Notes under the pieces: model-generated
The model's database searches: none
What the model saw: only the letters and a program-made list of their open reading frames with translations
What the model was told of the DNA's origin: nothing
Program-made: the position numbers and the translations under genes
Shown here: one piece after another, positions 8,394 through 17,231 of the stretch
Numbering within the stretch: the stretch's first letter is position 1
Layout of the letters: every line of letters begins with the position of its first letter
From: Acidimicrobiaceae bacterium
Lineage (GTDB): Bacteria > Actinomycetota > Acidimicrobiia > Acidimicrobiales > RAAP-2
Direction of reading: 5' to 3'
Assembly (NCBI GenBank): GCA_003153575.1
Contig: PLZW01000041.1
Location: 1,180-51,221, forward strand
DNA length: 50,042 bases

Positions 8394-10822
8394 CGGAGCC
8401 CGGGCCGCCCGCGGCCACCCGGGACCGGGGCGCCACACCGCTCATCGGGGAGGTGGTCCTGTCCGGTGCGCCCACCGCCGCGGCCACCGCCGGTCGGCGC
8501 GGCAGCGCCTGGGAACAGCTGGGACTGGGGTCCAGCGACCGACCGTCGGCGCCGGACGACGTCGCCCTCGTCGAGTCCCCCTCCCGTTTCGCCAACCGCG
8601 AGCTGTCCTGGCTCGACTTCGCCCACCGCCTGTTGGACCTGGCGGCCGATGACGCCCAACCCCTGTTGGAGCGGGTCAAATTCCTCGCCATCTTCGCCGA
8701 GGGCCTGGACGAGTTCTTCCAGGTCCGGGTGGCCGGCCTCGAGGACCAGGTGGCGGCCGGCCTGCGCACCCGCTCGCCCGACGGGCTGGGCCCCGGCGAC
8801 CAACTTGCCGCCATCACCGAGGGGGTGACCCGGCTGGTCGCCCGCCAGAGTGGCATCTTCGCCGAGGGAGTCTGTCCCGCCCTGTCCCGGGCGGGGATCT
8901 TGCTCGCCGACTGGCACACGTTGGACGACGCCGACCGGGACCACCTCCACGAGGTCTACGCCCGCACCATCTTCCCGATCCTCACCCCGCTGGCCGTCGA
9001 CCAGGGCCACCCCTTCCCGTACATCTCGAACCTGTGCCTCAATCTGGTGCTCCGGGTGGTCGACCCGGCGACGGCCGAGCAGCGGATCGCCCGGGTCAAG
9101 GTCCCACCCCTGCTGCCCCGCTTCGTGGCCCTGCCCGACGGGCAGCGCCTCGTGCCGGTGGAACAGGTCATCGCCAGCCACCTCGACACGCTGTTCCCGG
9201 CGATGGCCGTCGCCGAGCACCACGTGTTCCGGGTCACCCGTAACGCCGACCTGTCGGTGGACGAGGACGACGCCCAGGACCTGCTGGCCGCCGTCGAGCT
9301 GGAGCTGCACCGGCGCCGGTTCGGCCAGGCCGTCCGACTCGAGGTGGCCGCCGGCATCTCGACGGATCTGCTCGACCTGCTGGTGGCCGCCGTCGACGTT
9401 CCCGAGGACAACGTCTTCCTGTCCGATGTCCCGATCGACCTCGGGGGACTGCGGACGCTGGCCGGGGTGGACCGGCCCGACCTCGCACCCGAGCCGTGGA
9501 CACCCCTGGTCCCGCCCCAGCTGGCCGGCGACCGCGACCTGTTCGAGGTCCTGTCCGAGGGCGACGTCCTGCTCCACCACCCCTACGAGTCGTTCGCGGC
9601 ATCGGTGGAGGCCTTCGTGGAGCGCGCCGCGGCCGACCCCGACGTGTTGGCCATCAAGCAGACCCTTTACCGGACCGGGACCGACAGCCCGATCGTGGCC
9701 GCCCTGATCCGGGCGTCGCAGTCGGGCAAGCAGGTGACCGCGGTGGTCGAGCTCCAGGCCCGTTTCGACGAGCGGGCCAACATCGCCTGGGCCCGCGCCC
9801 TGGAGGAGGCGGGCGTGCAGGTGGTGTACGGCCTGGCCCGGCTGAAGACCCACTGCAAGATGTCCCTCGTCATCCGGCGCGAGGGCGACCACACCCGTCG
9901 CTACTGCCATGTGGGCAGCGGCAACTACAACTCGGTGACGGCCCGCACCTATGAGGACATCGGATTGCTGACGGCCGATCCCGACATCGGCGCGGACGTG
10001 GCCGAGGTGTTCAACCTGTTGACCGGGTCGGGGTCCGAGTTGCAGCTCCGGCGCCTGGTGGTGTCGCCGGTGTCGACCCGCGCCGAGGTGGTGGCGGCCA
10101 TCGACGCCGAGGGCGCGGCCGGCTCCGAGGGCCGCATCGTCATCAAGACCAACGGGCTGACGGATCCCGACGTCATCGACGCCCTGTACCGGGCGTCGGC
10201 CGGTGGGGTATCGATCGACCTGGTCGTCCGGGGACGGTGCAGCATCCGTCCCGGTGTGCCGGGGCTCTCCGAGGGGATCCGGGTGCGGTCGGTGGTGGGC
10301 CGCTTCCTGGAGCACTCCCGGATCTTCCGCTTCGGGGGCGAGCACGGTCGGCCCCTGCGGGTGTGGTTCGGCTCACCGGACATGATGGAGCGCAACCTCG
10401 ACCGGCGGGTGGAGGTGGTGGTACCCGTGGTCGACCCGGTGATCCAGCGGCGGCTGGTGGGGATACTCGACGACGCGTTACGCGACGAGGCGAACTCGTG
10501 GACGCTGGACGCCGACGGCACCTGGACGCGGACGGTGCCCCGGGCCGGCACCGAGGGGCCGGGCTTCAGCCTGCAGGATCGGTGCCGATCGCTGGCGCTC
10601 GAAGCCCTACGGCGTCGCCGAGATGCGACCCAGGTCGTCCCGTCCCTCCGTGCTCCGGAGGCGTCGGGCGGAACGCCGACGGCGTCGGCTCGGGGATCCG
10701 GGTCCCCGGTGGTGGGACCGGCGGCTTCGGGACAAGATCCGACTCCGGCGCCGGCGTCGGCTGCACCGTCGCAGGGCCCGTGGTGGCGGCGTCGGCGCGG
10801 GCGCTCCGGTCGAGGGTCCTAG
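8390..10822 (+). CDS. ppk: Polyphosphate kinase 1
   Basis: Makes and reverses polyphosphate from ATP. The N-terminal domain starts at about residue 65 with the typical FANRELSWLDF block; KFLAIFAEGLDEFFQVR and LTPLAVDQGHPFPYISN follow. The two phospholipase-D-like catalytic domains carry the autophosphorylated His in CHVGSGNYN (about residue 507) and the second His in LEHSRIFRFG (about residue 642). The first 60 residues and the last 80 or so (from about 10,620) are low-complexity additions to a core of normal size. The C-terminal tail overlaps, antisense, the end of the convergent membrane-protein gene by 257 bases and has weaker third-position GC than the core, so the tail may be a read-out to the next stop. 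The GTG start overlaps the leader ORF stop. Confidence 0.95.
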   Translation: MTEPGPPAATRDRGATPLIGEVVLSGAPTAAATAGRRGSAWEQLGLGSSDRPSAPDDVALVESPSRFANRELSWLDFAHRLLDLAADDAQPLLERVKFLAIFAEGLDEFFQVRVAGLEDQVAAGLRTRSPDGLGPGDQLAAITEGVTRLVARQSGIFAEGVCPALSRAGILLADWHTLDDADRDHLHEVYARTIFPILTPLAVDQGHPFPYISNLCLNLVLRVVDPATAEQRIARVKVPPLLPRFVALPDGQRLVPVEQVIASHLDTLFPAMAVAEHHVFRVTRNADLSVDEDDAQDLLAAVELELHRRRFGQAVRLEVAAGISTDLLDLLVAAVDVPEDNVFLSDVPIDLGGLRTLAGVDRPDLAPEPWTPLVPPQLAGDRDLFEVLSEGDVLLHHPYESFAASVEAFVERAAADPDVLAIKQTLYRTGTDSPIVAALIRASQSGKQVTAVVELQARFDERANIAWARALEEAGVQVVYGLARLKTHCKMSLVIRREGDHTRRYCHVGSGNYNSVTARTYEDIGLLTADPDIGADVAEVFNLLTGSGSELQLRRLVVSPVSTRAEVVAAIDAEGAAGSEGRIVIKTNGLTDPDVIDALYRASAGGVSIDLVVRGRCSIRPGVPGLSEGIRVRSVVGRFLEHSRIFRFGGEHGRPLRVWFGSPDMMERNLDRRVEVVVPVVDPVIQRRLVGILDDALRDEANSWTLDADGTWTRTVPRAGTEGPGFSLQDRCRSLALEALRRRRDATQVVPSLRAPEASGGTPTASARGSGSPVVGPAASGQDPTPAPASAAPSQGPWWRRRRGRSGRGS

Positions 10823-11993
10823 CCACGAACTCGCCGGCGCGGACCTGAAGGCGGAGGGTCCGGATCCAGAGGCGTCGCCGCACCGAACGGTGCTCGAGTT
10901 CGAGCGAGGCGTAGGCCAGGCCGCCGAAGGGGATCGGCAGCCAGAAGTTGACGGCCCGGTAGGCCAGCACCGCCGACAGGGCCTGGCCGTTGGTCAGCCC
11001 GAAGCCGGCCAGCATCGAGATGAGGACGAACTCGACGACGCCGAGGCCGCCGGGGGTGATGGGGATGGCAGCCAGGATGTTGGCCAGTCCATAGGCCGTG
11101 AGCAGGTCGATCGGCGAGATGACGTGATTGAAGGCGGCCACGAACACCCACAGCGATGCGGCGTCGAGCAGCCAGTTGGCCGTCGCCCAGCCCACCGCCC
11201 GGCCGAGCAGCGGCTTGTCCTCCATCAGCACGGCGAACCGCCGGGCCAGGCGCTCGACCAGTGAGGTGAAACGGTCGGCGTCCAGGAAGCGGATGTGTTC
11301 GGACACGCTGTGGATGATGCGGCTGGCCCGTTCCTGACCCCGGGTCAACAGGTAGAACAGGCCGCCGAAGGCTCCGAGGAGCACCACCCCGACGGCGGCG
11401 GCCACCAGCACCAGGATCGACGCCGAGCTGGAGGCGTGGCCGTGCACGCCCGGGACCCGGAATCCGTGGGTCCCGAGGAACCCGACCAGCGAGCACCAGA
11501 AAATGACGTTGAGCACCACGGCCGACCCGATGCCCTGCGTGCCGAGGGCGAATCCGGTGTCGGCCCCGGTCACGCCCGACTGGGTCATCAGCCGGTAGCC
11601 CAGGGCCGCTCCCGGTGCGGTGCCGCCGGGGGACACGTGGCTGAGGGCCAGGGTCGAGAGGTTGATCCGGAAGAGCCGGAACCTCGTCGGGCCGCCGTGG
11701 GGGAGGACGGCGTGGGTCAGCTGGGTGTAGGCGACCAGCGCGGCGACCTCCAGCAGGACGCCCAACGCCAGGTAGGCCACATTGATGTGGGCCAGCGCCC
11801 CCACCTGGGTGCGGTGGCTGGCCAGCAGGGGGATGGCCACGTAGAAGACGAACAGGAAGACGAGGACCGTGGCCACGCTGAAGCGGACCTCGCGGCGCAC
11901 GAACGGGCCACGGTGCCACCACCGGCCGCGCCGGGTACCACCTGCCGGATCTCCCTCCGGCACCTCTGCCGCGTCGGCCACCATCGGCCCCAT
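10566..11993 (-). CDS. YbhN/UPF0104 family integral membrane protein (LPG synthetase TM-region-like)
   Basis: A 475-residue protein with about eight hydrophobic helices, matching the UPF0104/YbhN family whose fold is shared with the flippase part of lysylphosphatidylglycerol synthetase. Diagnostic blocks are SHVSPGGTAPGAALGYRL in the first half and ILAAIPITPGGLGVVEFVL in the second, followed by the AYRAVNFWLPIPFGGLAYASL region. Members probably move or flip lipid-linked molecules; no substrate can be named here. The start at ATG 11993 or ATG 11984 is chosen because further upstream the frame runs into the divergent gene. The last 80 residues are a Pro/Ala-rich cytoplasmic tail whose high third-position GC over most of its length supports it as coding. 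Confidence 0.87.
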   Translation of the reverse strand: MGPMVADAAEVPEGDPAGGTRRGRWWHRGPFVRREVRFSVATVLVFLFVFYVAIPLLASHRTQVGALAHINVAYLALGVLLEVAALVAYTQLTHAVLPHGGPTRFRLFRINLSTLALSHVSPGGTAPGAALGYRLMTQSGVTGADTGFALGTQGIGSAVVLNVIFWCSLVGFLGTHGFRVPGVHGHASSSASILVLVAAAVGVVLLGAFGGLFYLLTRGQERASRIIHSVSEHIRFLDADRFTSLVERLARRFAVLMEDKPLLGRAVGWATANWLLDAASLWVFVAAFNHVISPIDLLTAYGLANILAAIPITPGGLGVVEFVLISMLAGFGLTNGQALSAVLAYRAVNFWLPIPFGGLAYASLELEHRSVRRRLWIRTLRLQVRAGEFVARTLDRSARADAATTGPATVQPTPAPESDLVPKPPVPPPGTRIPEPTPSAFRPTPPEHGGTGRPGSHLGDAVGLRAPAIGTDPAG

Positions 11994-12033
11994 GTTGACA
12001 CGGCGCGACCCCCGGACCTGCCATGCTGAGGAC

Positions 12034-13347
12034 GTGGCGGTGCCGAGCGAGCAGTCCGAGGACGACGGGACGGTGCCCCCGACCATCGTCAGCGAGACGC
12101 CGGTGGAGCGCAGCGACCGTGCGGTCGGGCCGGATGCGCCCCGACGGGAGCGGCTGTTCGCCGCGGCGTCGGCCAAGGGAGTGCCGCTGCGCACCATTTT
12201 GACCGTGGACGCCGTGATCATCGCCACCTGGGTCCTCTACCGACTGTTGGGCCGCCTCCGCGAGGTGATCCTGTGGCTGCTCATCGCCGCCTTCATCGCC
12301 CTGGTGCTCAACCCGGCGGTGGTCGTGCTCCAGCGGCACCGGTTCCGCCGGGGGGCGGCTGTCGGTGTGGTCTTTGCCGCCGCCGTCCTGGCCTTCACCG
12401 GCCTGCTGGCCCTCTTCGGCTATCCGCTGGTCAACTCCCTCACCCATGTGGCCGAGCGCCTGCCGACCATGGTCGACCAGGTCCAGCGGGGCCACGGCTG
12501 GCTGGCCCACACCCTGCAGCGGTTCGGGCTCCTGGAGTGGGTCCAGAAGAACGCCCCCCGCCTCAAGCAGGCGGCCCACAACCTGGGCAAGCCCGCCCTG
12601 TCGATCGGCGCCAACCTGGGCAAGGCCGTCTTCTCGACCATCATCGCCCTCACCACCATCGCCTTTCTCTCGCTGTTCATGCTGCTCGAGGCCCCGGTCC
12701 TGCGGCGCGGCGCGCTCGGGACCATGAACCCGCGGCTGCGCGAGACCGTCCTCGACATCTCGGCCACCGTGTCCCGCTCGGTGACGGCCTATGTGCTCGG
12801 CACCTTCGCCATGGGCCTCCTGTTCGGACTGGTGGTCTTCATCACCATGGTGGTCCTCGGGGTGCCGTTCGCCCTCCTGATCGGTCTGTGGGTGGCGCTG
12901 GTGGCGATGATCCCCCTGGTGGGCGGCTTGATCGCCGGGGTCCCGGCCGTGGCCCTGGCCCTGTTGCACTCACCGACCGCCGGGGTGGTGACGGCCATCG
13001 TGTTCATCGGGTTCCAGGTGATCGAGAACCACTTCATCTACCCGGTGGTGATGAGCCGCACCGTGCGCATGAACCCGCTGTGGGTGCTGCTCTCGGTGCT
13101 GATCGGGGCCAACCTGGGCGGGGTGTTCGGGTCGACCCTGGGTGCCCTGACCGGGGCCCTGGTGGCGATCCCCGTGGGTGGTGCCATCCAGGTCGTGTTC
13201 CGCGAGGTGTGGGTGCGCACCCGTGCCGCCGGCCGGCCCACCACGTGGGACGATGCGGACGCCGCTCTCCCGGGCGGTGGCGGCGTGGCGGGTGCCGCCG
13301 GGGTCCCGTCCTTCCCGATCGGCGATCCGGGCCCGGACGGGGCCTGA
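12034..13347 (+). CDS. AI-2E family transporter (PF01594-like)
   Basis: A 437-residue polytopic membrane protein. After a hydrophilic N-terminal segment of about 55 residues come hydrophobic helices, a soluble loop (about residues 150-200) and a C-terminal membrane block. The family signature is clear in VALVAMIPLVGGLIAGVPAV, FQVIENHFIYPVVM and VLIGANLGGVFGSTLGAL. Despite its name the family includes permeases and antiporters of diverse substrates, so the solute is unknown. GTG 12034 is preferred because TGAGGA at 12027-12032 is a good ribosome site. The intergenic gap to the divergent YbhN gene is only 40 bases; a TTGACA at 11995 lacks a convincing -10 partner. Confidence 0.88.
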   Translation: MAVPSEQSEDDGTVPPTIVSETPVERSDRAVGPDAPRRERLFAAASAKGVPLRTILTVDAVIIATWVLYRLLGRLREVILWLLIAAFIALVLNPAVVVLQRHRFRRGAAVGVVFAAAVLAFTGLLALFGYPLVNSLTHVAERLPTMVDQVQRGHGWLAHTLQRFGLLEWVQKNAPRLKQAAHNLGKPALSIGANLGKAVFSTIIALTTIAFLSLFMLLEAPVLRRGALGTMNPRLRETVLDISATVSRSVTAYVLGTFAMGLLFGLVVFITMVVLGVPFALLIGLWVALVAMIPLVGGLIAGVPAVALALLHSPTAGVVTAIVFIGFQVIENHFIYPVVMSRTVRMNPLWVLLSVLIGANLGGVFGSTLGALTGALVAIPVGGAIQVVFREVWVRTRAAGRPTTWDDADAALPGGGGVAGAAGVPSFPIGDPGPDGA

Positions 13348-13386
13348 GGCGACCGGGCCGACACATTCGGGGGTCGGTCGGTCCCG

Positions 13387-13392
13387 TAAGCT
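13387..13392 (+). promoter_or_regulatory. -10 element (TAAGCT), leaderless glycosyltransferase gene
   Basis: TAAGCT ends 6 bases before the ATG at 13399, consistent with a transcript that begins at the start codon. Confidence 0.5.
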
Positions 13393-13398
13393 ACAGCG

Positions 13399-14142
13399 AT
13401 GGATGTCTTGGTGGTCCTGCCGACCTACAACGAGTCCGAGAACATCGACCACGTCCTGCGGCGGATCCGGACGTCCCTGCCGGCGGCCTCGGTGCTGGTG
13501 GTCGACGACGGCAGTCCCGACGGCACCGCCGACCTGGCCGAGATCGTGGCCAAGGAGCTCGGCAACATCGACGTCATGCGCCGGGCCGGCAAATCCGGTC
13601 TGGGCAGCGCCTACCGGGCCGGGTTCGCCTGGGGCCTCGAGCGGGGCTTCGACGCCTGCATCGAGATGGACGCCGACCTCTCGCACGAACCGGAGGCGCT
13701 GCCGTCTCTCATCGCCCCGCTGGCCGAGGGGAGGGAACTGGTGATCGGCTCCCGGTACGTCCCCGGCGGGGTCATCCCCAACTGGGCCTGGCACCGGCGC
13801 CTGCTGTCGCGCGGCGGCAACATCTACGCGTCGACGCTGCTGGGACTCGGGGTGGCCGACTCCACGGCCGGGTTCCGGGCCTACGCCGCACCCCTGCTCC
13901 GACGACTCGATCTCGACGCCATCCGGGCCGAGGGCTACGGGTTCCAGATCGAGATGACCTATGCGGCCCGGCGGGCCGGGGCGCCGATCGTCGAGGTCCC
14001 CATCCGCTTCGTCGACCGGGTCGAGGGCGAGTCGAAGATGTCGACCTTCATCGTGGTCGAGGCCCTGGCCCTGGTGACGCTGTGGGCCGTCCAACGCCTG
14101 TTCGGCTCCCTCCGCAGCACGCCCCAGGTCGTGCACACCTGA
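13399..14142 (+). CDS. Polyprenol-phosphate mannosyltransferase-like GT2 glycosyltransferase
   Basis: A 247-residue GT2-family enzyme resembling dolichol-phosphate mannose synthase and the catalytic domain of mycobacterial Ppm1, which makes polyprenyl-phosphomannose for lipoglycans and protein mannosylation. The N-terminal PTYNESENI, DDGSPDGTADL, the metal-binding EMDADLSHEP, GSRYVPGG, YGFQIEMTY and the C-terminal GESKMS are all in the usual order. There are no membrane helices apart from a mildly hydrophobic C-terminal stretch, as in the soluble domain. No acyltransferase partner gene is fused or adjacent. A two-component system starts 10 bases downstream and may share the transcript. Confidence 0.9.
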   Translation: MDVLVVLPTYNESENIDHVLRRIRTSLPAASVLVVDDGSPDGTADLAEIVAKELGNIDVMRRAGKSGLGSAYRAGFAWGLERGFDACIEMDADLSHEPEALPSLIAPLAEGRELVIGSRYVPGGVIPNWAWHRRLLSRGGNIYASTLLGLGVADSTAGFRAYAAPLLRRLDLDAIRAEGYGFQIEMTYAARRAGAPIVEVPIRFVDRVEGESKMSTFIVVEALALVTLWAVQRLFGSLRSTPQVVHT

Positions 14143-14152
14143 TGCCCCTGCC

Positions 14153-14839
14153 GTGAACCCGCCGGTGCGCGTCCTCGTCGTCGACGACGAGCCCTACATC
14201 ACCGACGTCGTATCCTCGGCCCTGGCCTTCGAGGGGTTCGCCACCCAGGAGGCCTCCACGGCGGTCGACGCCCTGGCCCATGCCCGGGCCGGCGGGTTCG
14301 ACTGCATCGTCCTCGACGTCATGCTGCCCGACGGCGACGGCTTCGAGGTCTGCCGGGCGCTGCGGGGGGAGGAGATCGACACCCCCGTCCTCTTCCTGAC
14401 CGCCCGGGACGAGGCCCCGGACAAGCTGGCCGGGCTCGCCCACGGCGACGACTATGTGACGAAGCCGTTCAGCATCGACGAGCTGGTGGCCAGGATCCGG
14501 GCCGTCCTGCGCCGGACCGGCACCGGGGCCGACGACGGTCGCCTACGGGTCGGCGACCTCGTGGTCGATCAAGGCGCGCGGACGGTGTGGCGGGCCGGGA
14601 CCGAGCTCGAGCTCACCGCCACCGAGTTCAACCTCCTGGCCTTCCTGGCCGCCTACCCCCGCCAGGTCCTGTCCAAGACCCAGATCCTGGACGAGGTGTG
14701 GACCGAGGGCTTCGACGGCGAGTCCAACATCGTGGAGATCTACATCTCCTACCTGAGGAAGAAGGTCGACCGGCTCGACCCACCACTCATCCACACCGTC
14801 CGAGGCGTGGGCTACACACTGCGCGAGCCGCGGCAATGA
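14153..14839 (+). CDS. OmpR-family response regulator
   Basis: A 228-residue regulator. The receiver has the acidic pair DD near residue 11, the phosphoacceptor Asp55 in VLDVMLPDG, the conserved Thr in LFLTARDE and the Lys in YVTKPFS. The C-terminal winged helix reads ELTATEFNLLAFLA, with QILDEVWTEGFDGESNIVEIYISYLRKKV and a final HTVRGVGYTLR. Its closest look is to TcrA/TrcR/MprA-type regulators. One odd point: the loop before DDYVTKPF is GLAHG, one residue shorter than the usual GLxxGG. The stop overlaps the kinase ATG, so the pair is co-translated. No target is identifiable from the sequence. Confidence 0.92.
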   Translation: MNPPVRVLVVDDEPYITDVVSSALAFEGFATQEASTAVDALAHARAGGFDCIVLDVMLPDGDGFEVCRALRGEEIDTPVLFLTARDEAPDKLAGLAHGDDYVTKPFSIDELVARIRAVLRRTGTGADDGRLRVGDLVVDQGARTVWRAGTELELTATEFNLLAFLAAYPRQVLSKTQILDEVWTEGFDGESNIVEIYISYLRKKVDRLDPPLIHTVRGVGYTLREPRQ

Positions 14840-16410
14840 CCCTGCGCCGACGGCTGGTGGCCACGATGGTCGTCGTCGTGGCCGTTGGCCTGGTGGCCGT
14901 CGACGTGTCCACGCTGGCCACGTTGCGGTCGTTCCTCGTCGGCCGGGTCGACAGCCAGCTGACCACCGCCACCCAGCAGGTGGCGAGCCTGGTGGCCCGG
15001 TCCCAGGACCGGGGCCGGCCCGTCACGCTGAGCGAGGTGCAGCAGCGGGTCAGCCCTGACGTCTACGTGGAGATCCTGGGACCGACGGGGGCACCCCTGC
15101 TCGTGCGGCCCTCCGGCTCCCGCCTGCCCGCCGACCCGGCGCCATTCCTACCCCGGCCCCTGCCTGTCCACCCCCTGTCGCGGTCGTTCGATTTCGATTC
15201 GTCGACGGTGATCTACCGGCCCCAGGCGAGCGCCCTCACCGTGGGGTCGGTGCACGCCGACCCCGCCGGCCGCCACCCTGCCGCCGGCCCCCAGTACCGG
15301 CTGCTGGCCACGTCGTTGCCCGGTCGGACCCTGGTGGTGGCCACCCGCCTCGATTCGGTGTCAGCCACGCTGTCGTCCCTGACGGCCATCGAAGTGGGAC
15401 TGACGCTGGGCCTCCTGGTGTTGCTGATGGTGCTCATCACCTTCATCGTCCGGCGGGGGCTGCGCCCGCTCGAGGACATGTCGAGCGAGGCCGACGCCAT
15501 CGCCGAGGGCAACCTCACCCGACGGGTGCATCCCGATGACGGATCGACCGAGATCGCCCGACTGGGCCGGGCCCTCAACGGAATGCTCACCCAGATCGAG
15601 ACGGCCTTCGCCCAGCGGGCCGCGTCCGAGGAGCGCCTCCGGAGCTTCCTGGCCGACGCGTCCCACGAGCTGCGGACGCCGCTCACCTCCATCCAGGGCT
15701 ACGCCGAGCTCCTGCGCAAGGACGCCTTGCCCGACCAACCGGACCGCGACCGGGCCCTGTCCCGGATCGGCCAGGAAGCCGCCCGCATGGGGCTGCTGGT
15801 CGGCGACCTCGCCGTGCTCGCCCGTGAGGGCGAGGGTCCCGCACCGGAATGGACGAGCGTCGACCTGGCCGGTGTCGTGACCGAGGTGGTGGCCGACGCC
15901 CGCACCATCGCCGGGAACCGGTCCTTCGACCTCGACGTCACCGGTCCCGTCCCCGTGCTCGCCGAGCGCGGGCGCCTCGAACAGCTCGTCCACAACCTGG
16001 TCGGCAACGCCCTGGCCCACACCCCGCCGGGGACCCGGGTCGAGGTCCTGGTGGCTTCCGTCGGCGATGAGGCGGTCCTGATGGTGCGGGACCACGGCCC
16101 CGGCATGCCGCCCGACGAGGCCGAGCGCGTCTTCGACCGCTTCTACCGGGGGACCGACTCCGGCCGCGACGGGGGGTCCGGCCTCGGCCTGTTCATCGTG
16201 GCCACCCTGGCCCGCGGATTCGGCGGGCGGGCCTCCGTCGACTCGACCCCGGGTGCGGGTACCGCCTTCACCGTGGTCCTCCCGCTCGATCCCGGTCCCG
16301 ACCGGCCCGGTCCGGCGAGCGCCGTCGTGCCGGTACCGGCCCCGCCCGGAGAGACCGCCGATCACCCGACACCGTCGGCGACGTCCGATCCGGCGACGAG
16401 CCGGAGGTGA
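14836..16410 (+). CDS. Sensor histidine kinase (HAMP, HisKA, HATPase)
   Basis: A 524-residue membrane kinase, partner of the regulator immediately upstream. One helix lies at residues 9-29, an extracytoplasmic sensor region of about 160 residues follows, and a second helix at about 190-212 leads into a HAMP linker. The HisKA motif DASHELRTPLTSIQGYAELL places the phosphorylated His at residue 277. The ATPase domain has NLVGNALAHTPPG (N box), RDHGPGMPP (G1), FDRFYRG (F box) and GGSGLGLFI (G2). The last 45 residues are a Pro-rich tail. The start ATG overlaps the regulator stop and the end overlaps the hydrolase GTG. The signal sensed is unknown. Confidence 0.93.
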   Translation: MTLRRRLVATMVVVVAVGLVAVDVSTLATLRSFLVGRVDSQLTTATQQVASLVARSQDRGRPVTLSEVQQRVSPDVYVEILGPTGAPLLVRPSGSRLPADPAPFLPRPLPVHPLSRSFDFDSSTVIYRPQASALTVGSVHADPAGRHPAAGPQYRLLATSLPGRTLVVATRLDSVSATLSSLTAIEVGLTLGLLVLLMVLITFIVRRGLRPLEDMSSEADAIAEGNLTRRVHPDDGSTEIARLGRALNGMLTQIETAFAQRAASEERLRSFLADASHELRTPLTSIQGYAELLRKDALPDQPDRDRALSRIGQEAARMGLLVGDLAVLAREGEGPAPEWTSVDLAGVVTEVVADARTIAGNRSFDLDVTGPVPVLAERGRLEQLVHNLVGNALAHTPPGTRVEVLVASVGDEAVLMVRDHGPGMPPDEAERVFDRFYRGTDSGRDGGSGLGLFIVATLARGFGGRASVDSTPGAGTAFTVVLPLDPGPDRPGPASAVVPVPAPPGETADHPTPSATSDPATSRR

Positions 16411-17231
16411 GTGTCCCGCACCTCGCCACCCTCGACCGGGGCAGCGGCCCGACCGTCGTCCTCCTGCACGGGCAGCCGGGAACGGGAGCGTCGTGGGCCC
16501 CCGTGACCGAGCGCCTGGTCGACCGGTTCCGGGTGCTGGCCCCCGATCGCCCCGGCTACGGCGCCACCGAGGGTGAGGCGCGGGGGATCGCCGAGAACGC
16601 CGAATTGGCGGCGGCCCTCCTCGAGGTGACGGGGACGGGGCCGGCCACCGTGGTGGGTCACAGTTGGTCGGGGGGCGTGGCCGTACTCCTGGCCGACCGG
16701 TACCCCGAGCTGGTGCACGGCCTCGTACTGGTGGGCGCGGCCTGCACCCCGGACAGCCTGGACGGGGTCGACCGGCTCCTCGGACTCCCCGTGGTGGGGG
16801 ACGCCCTGACGGTCGTGGGACTGGGGGCTCTCGGCGAGGTCCTCCCCAAGGTCCGCCGGCTGGCGCCGCGGGTGCCCGCCCGGTACCGGGACCAGTTCCT
16901 CGCCAGCTTGCCCGACCAGGGAGTGCTGGGGGGTGAGCGCGGCGCGCTCGGCCGGCACCGCCGGACCTTCGCCAGCGAGCAGCGGGCCCTCATCGATGAG
17001 CTGCCCGCCGTGCACCGCGCCCTGGCGCGGCTGCGGGTCCCGACCGCCGTCGTGGTCGGGCGGTGGGACCTCGTCGTCCGGCCCGTCGCCGGGCGCACCC
17101 TGGCCGACGCCGTCGAGGGGGCCGAGTTGATCGAGATTCCCCGCGCCGGGCACTTCGTCGCCCGGGACACCCCCGACGTCCTGGCCACCGTCGTCGCCCG
17201 CTATGCGGACCGGGCGCCACTCAACCGCTAG
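16407..17231 (+). CDS. Alpha/beta hydrolase
   Basis: A 274-residue alpha/beta-hydrolase-fold protein. The oxyanion segment LLHGQPGTGASW is followed by APDRPGYG, the nucleophile elbow GHSWSGG (Ser near residue 88), an Asp in VVGRWDLVV, and the catalytic His in RAGHFVARD. A lid region of about 80 residues separates the halves. The GTG start overlaps the kinase stop by four bases, suggesting co-translation with the two-component system. It faces menF, so a MenH-like role in menaquinone synthesis can be imagined, but nothing in the motifs separates MenH from generic esterases or haloalkane-dehalogenase-like enzymes; substrate unknown. Confidence 0.85.
   Translation: MSVPHLATLDRGSGPTVVLLHGQPGTGASWAPVTERLVDRFRVLAPDRPGYGATEGEARGIAENAELAAALLEVTGTGPATVVGHSWSGGVAVLLADRYPELVHGLVLVGAACTPDSLDGVDRLLGLPVVGDALTVVGLGALGEVLPKVRRLAPRVPARYRDQFLASLPDQGVLGGERGALGRHRRTFASEQRALIDELPAVHRALARLRVPTAVVVGRWDLVVRPVAGRTLADAVEGAELIEIPRAGHFVARDTPDVLATVVARYADRAPLNR

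Noticed and set aside
11995..12033. TTGACA promoter for the AI-2E gene
   Set aside because: The -35 matches perfectly but no TANNNT lies at 16-19 bases; left unassigned.
16407..17231. Calling the alpha/beta hydrolase MenH because menF faces it
   Set aside because: It is on the other strand and coupled to a histidine kinase gene; motifs are generic for the fold.
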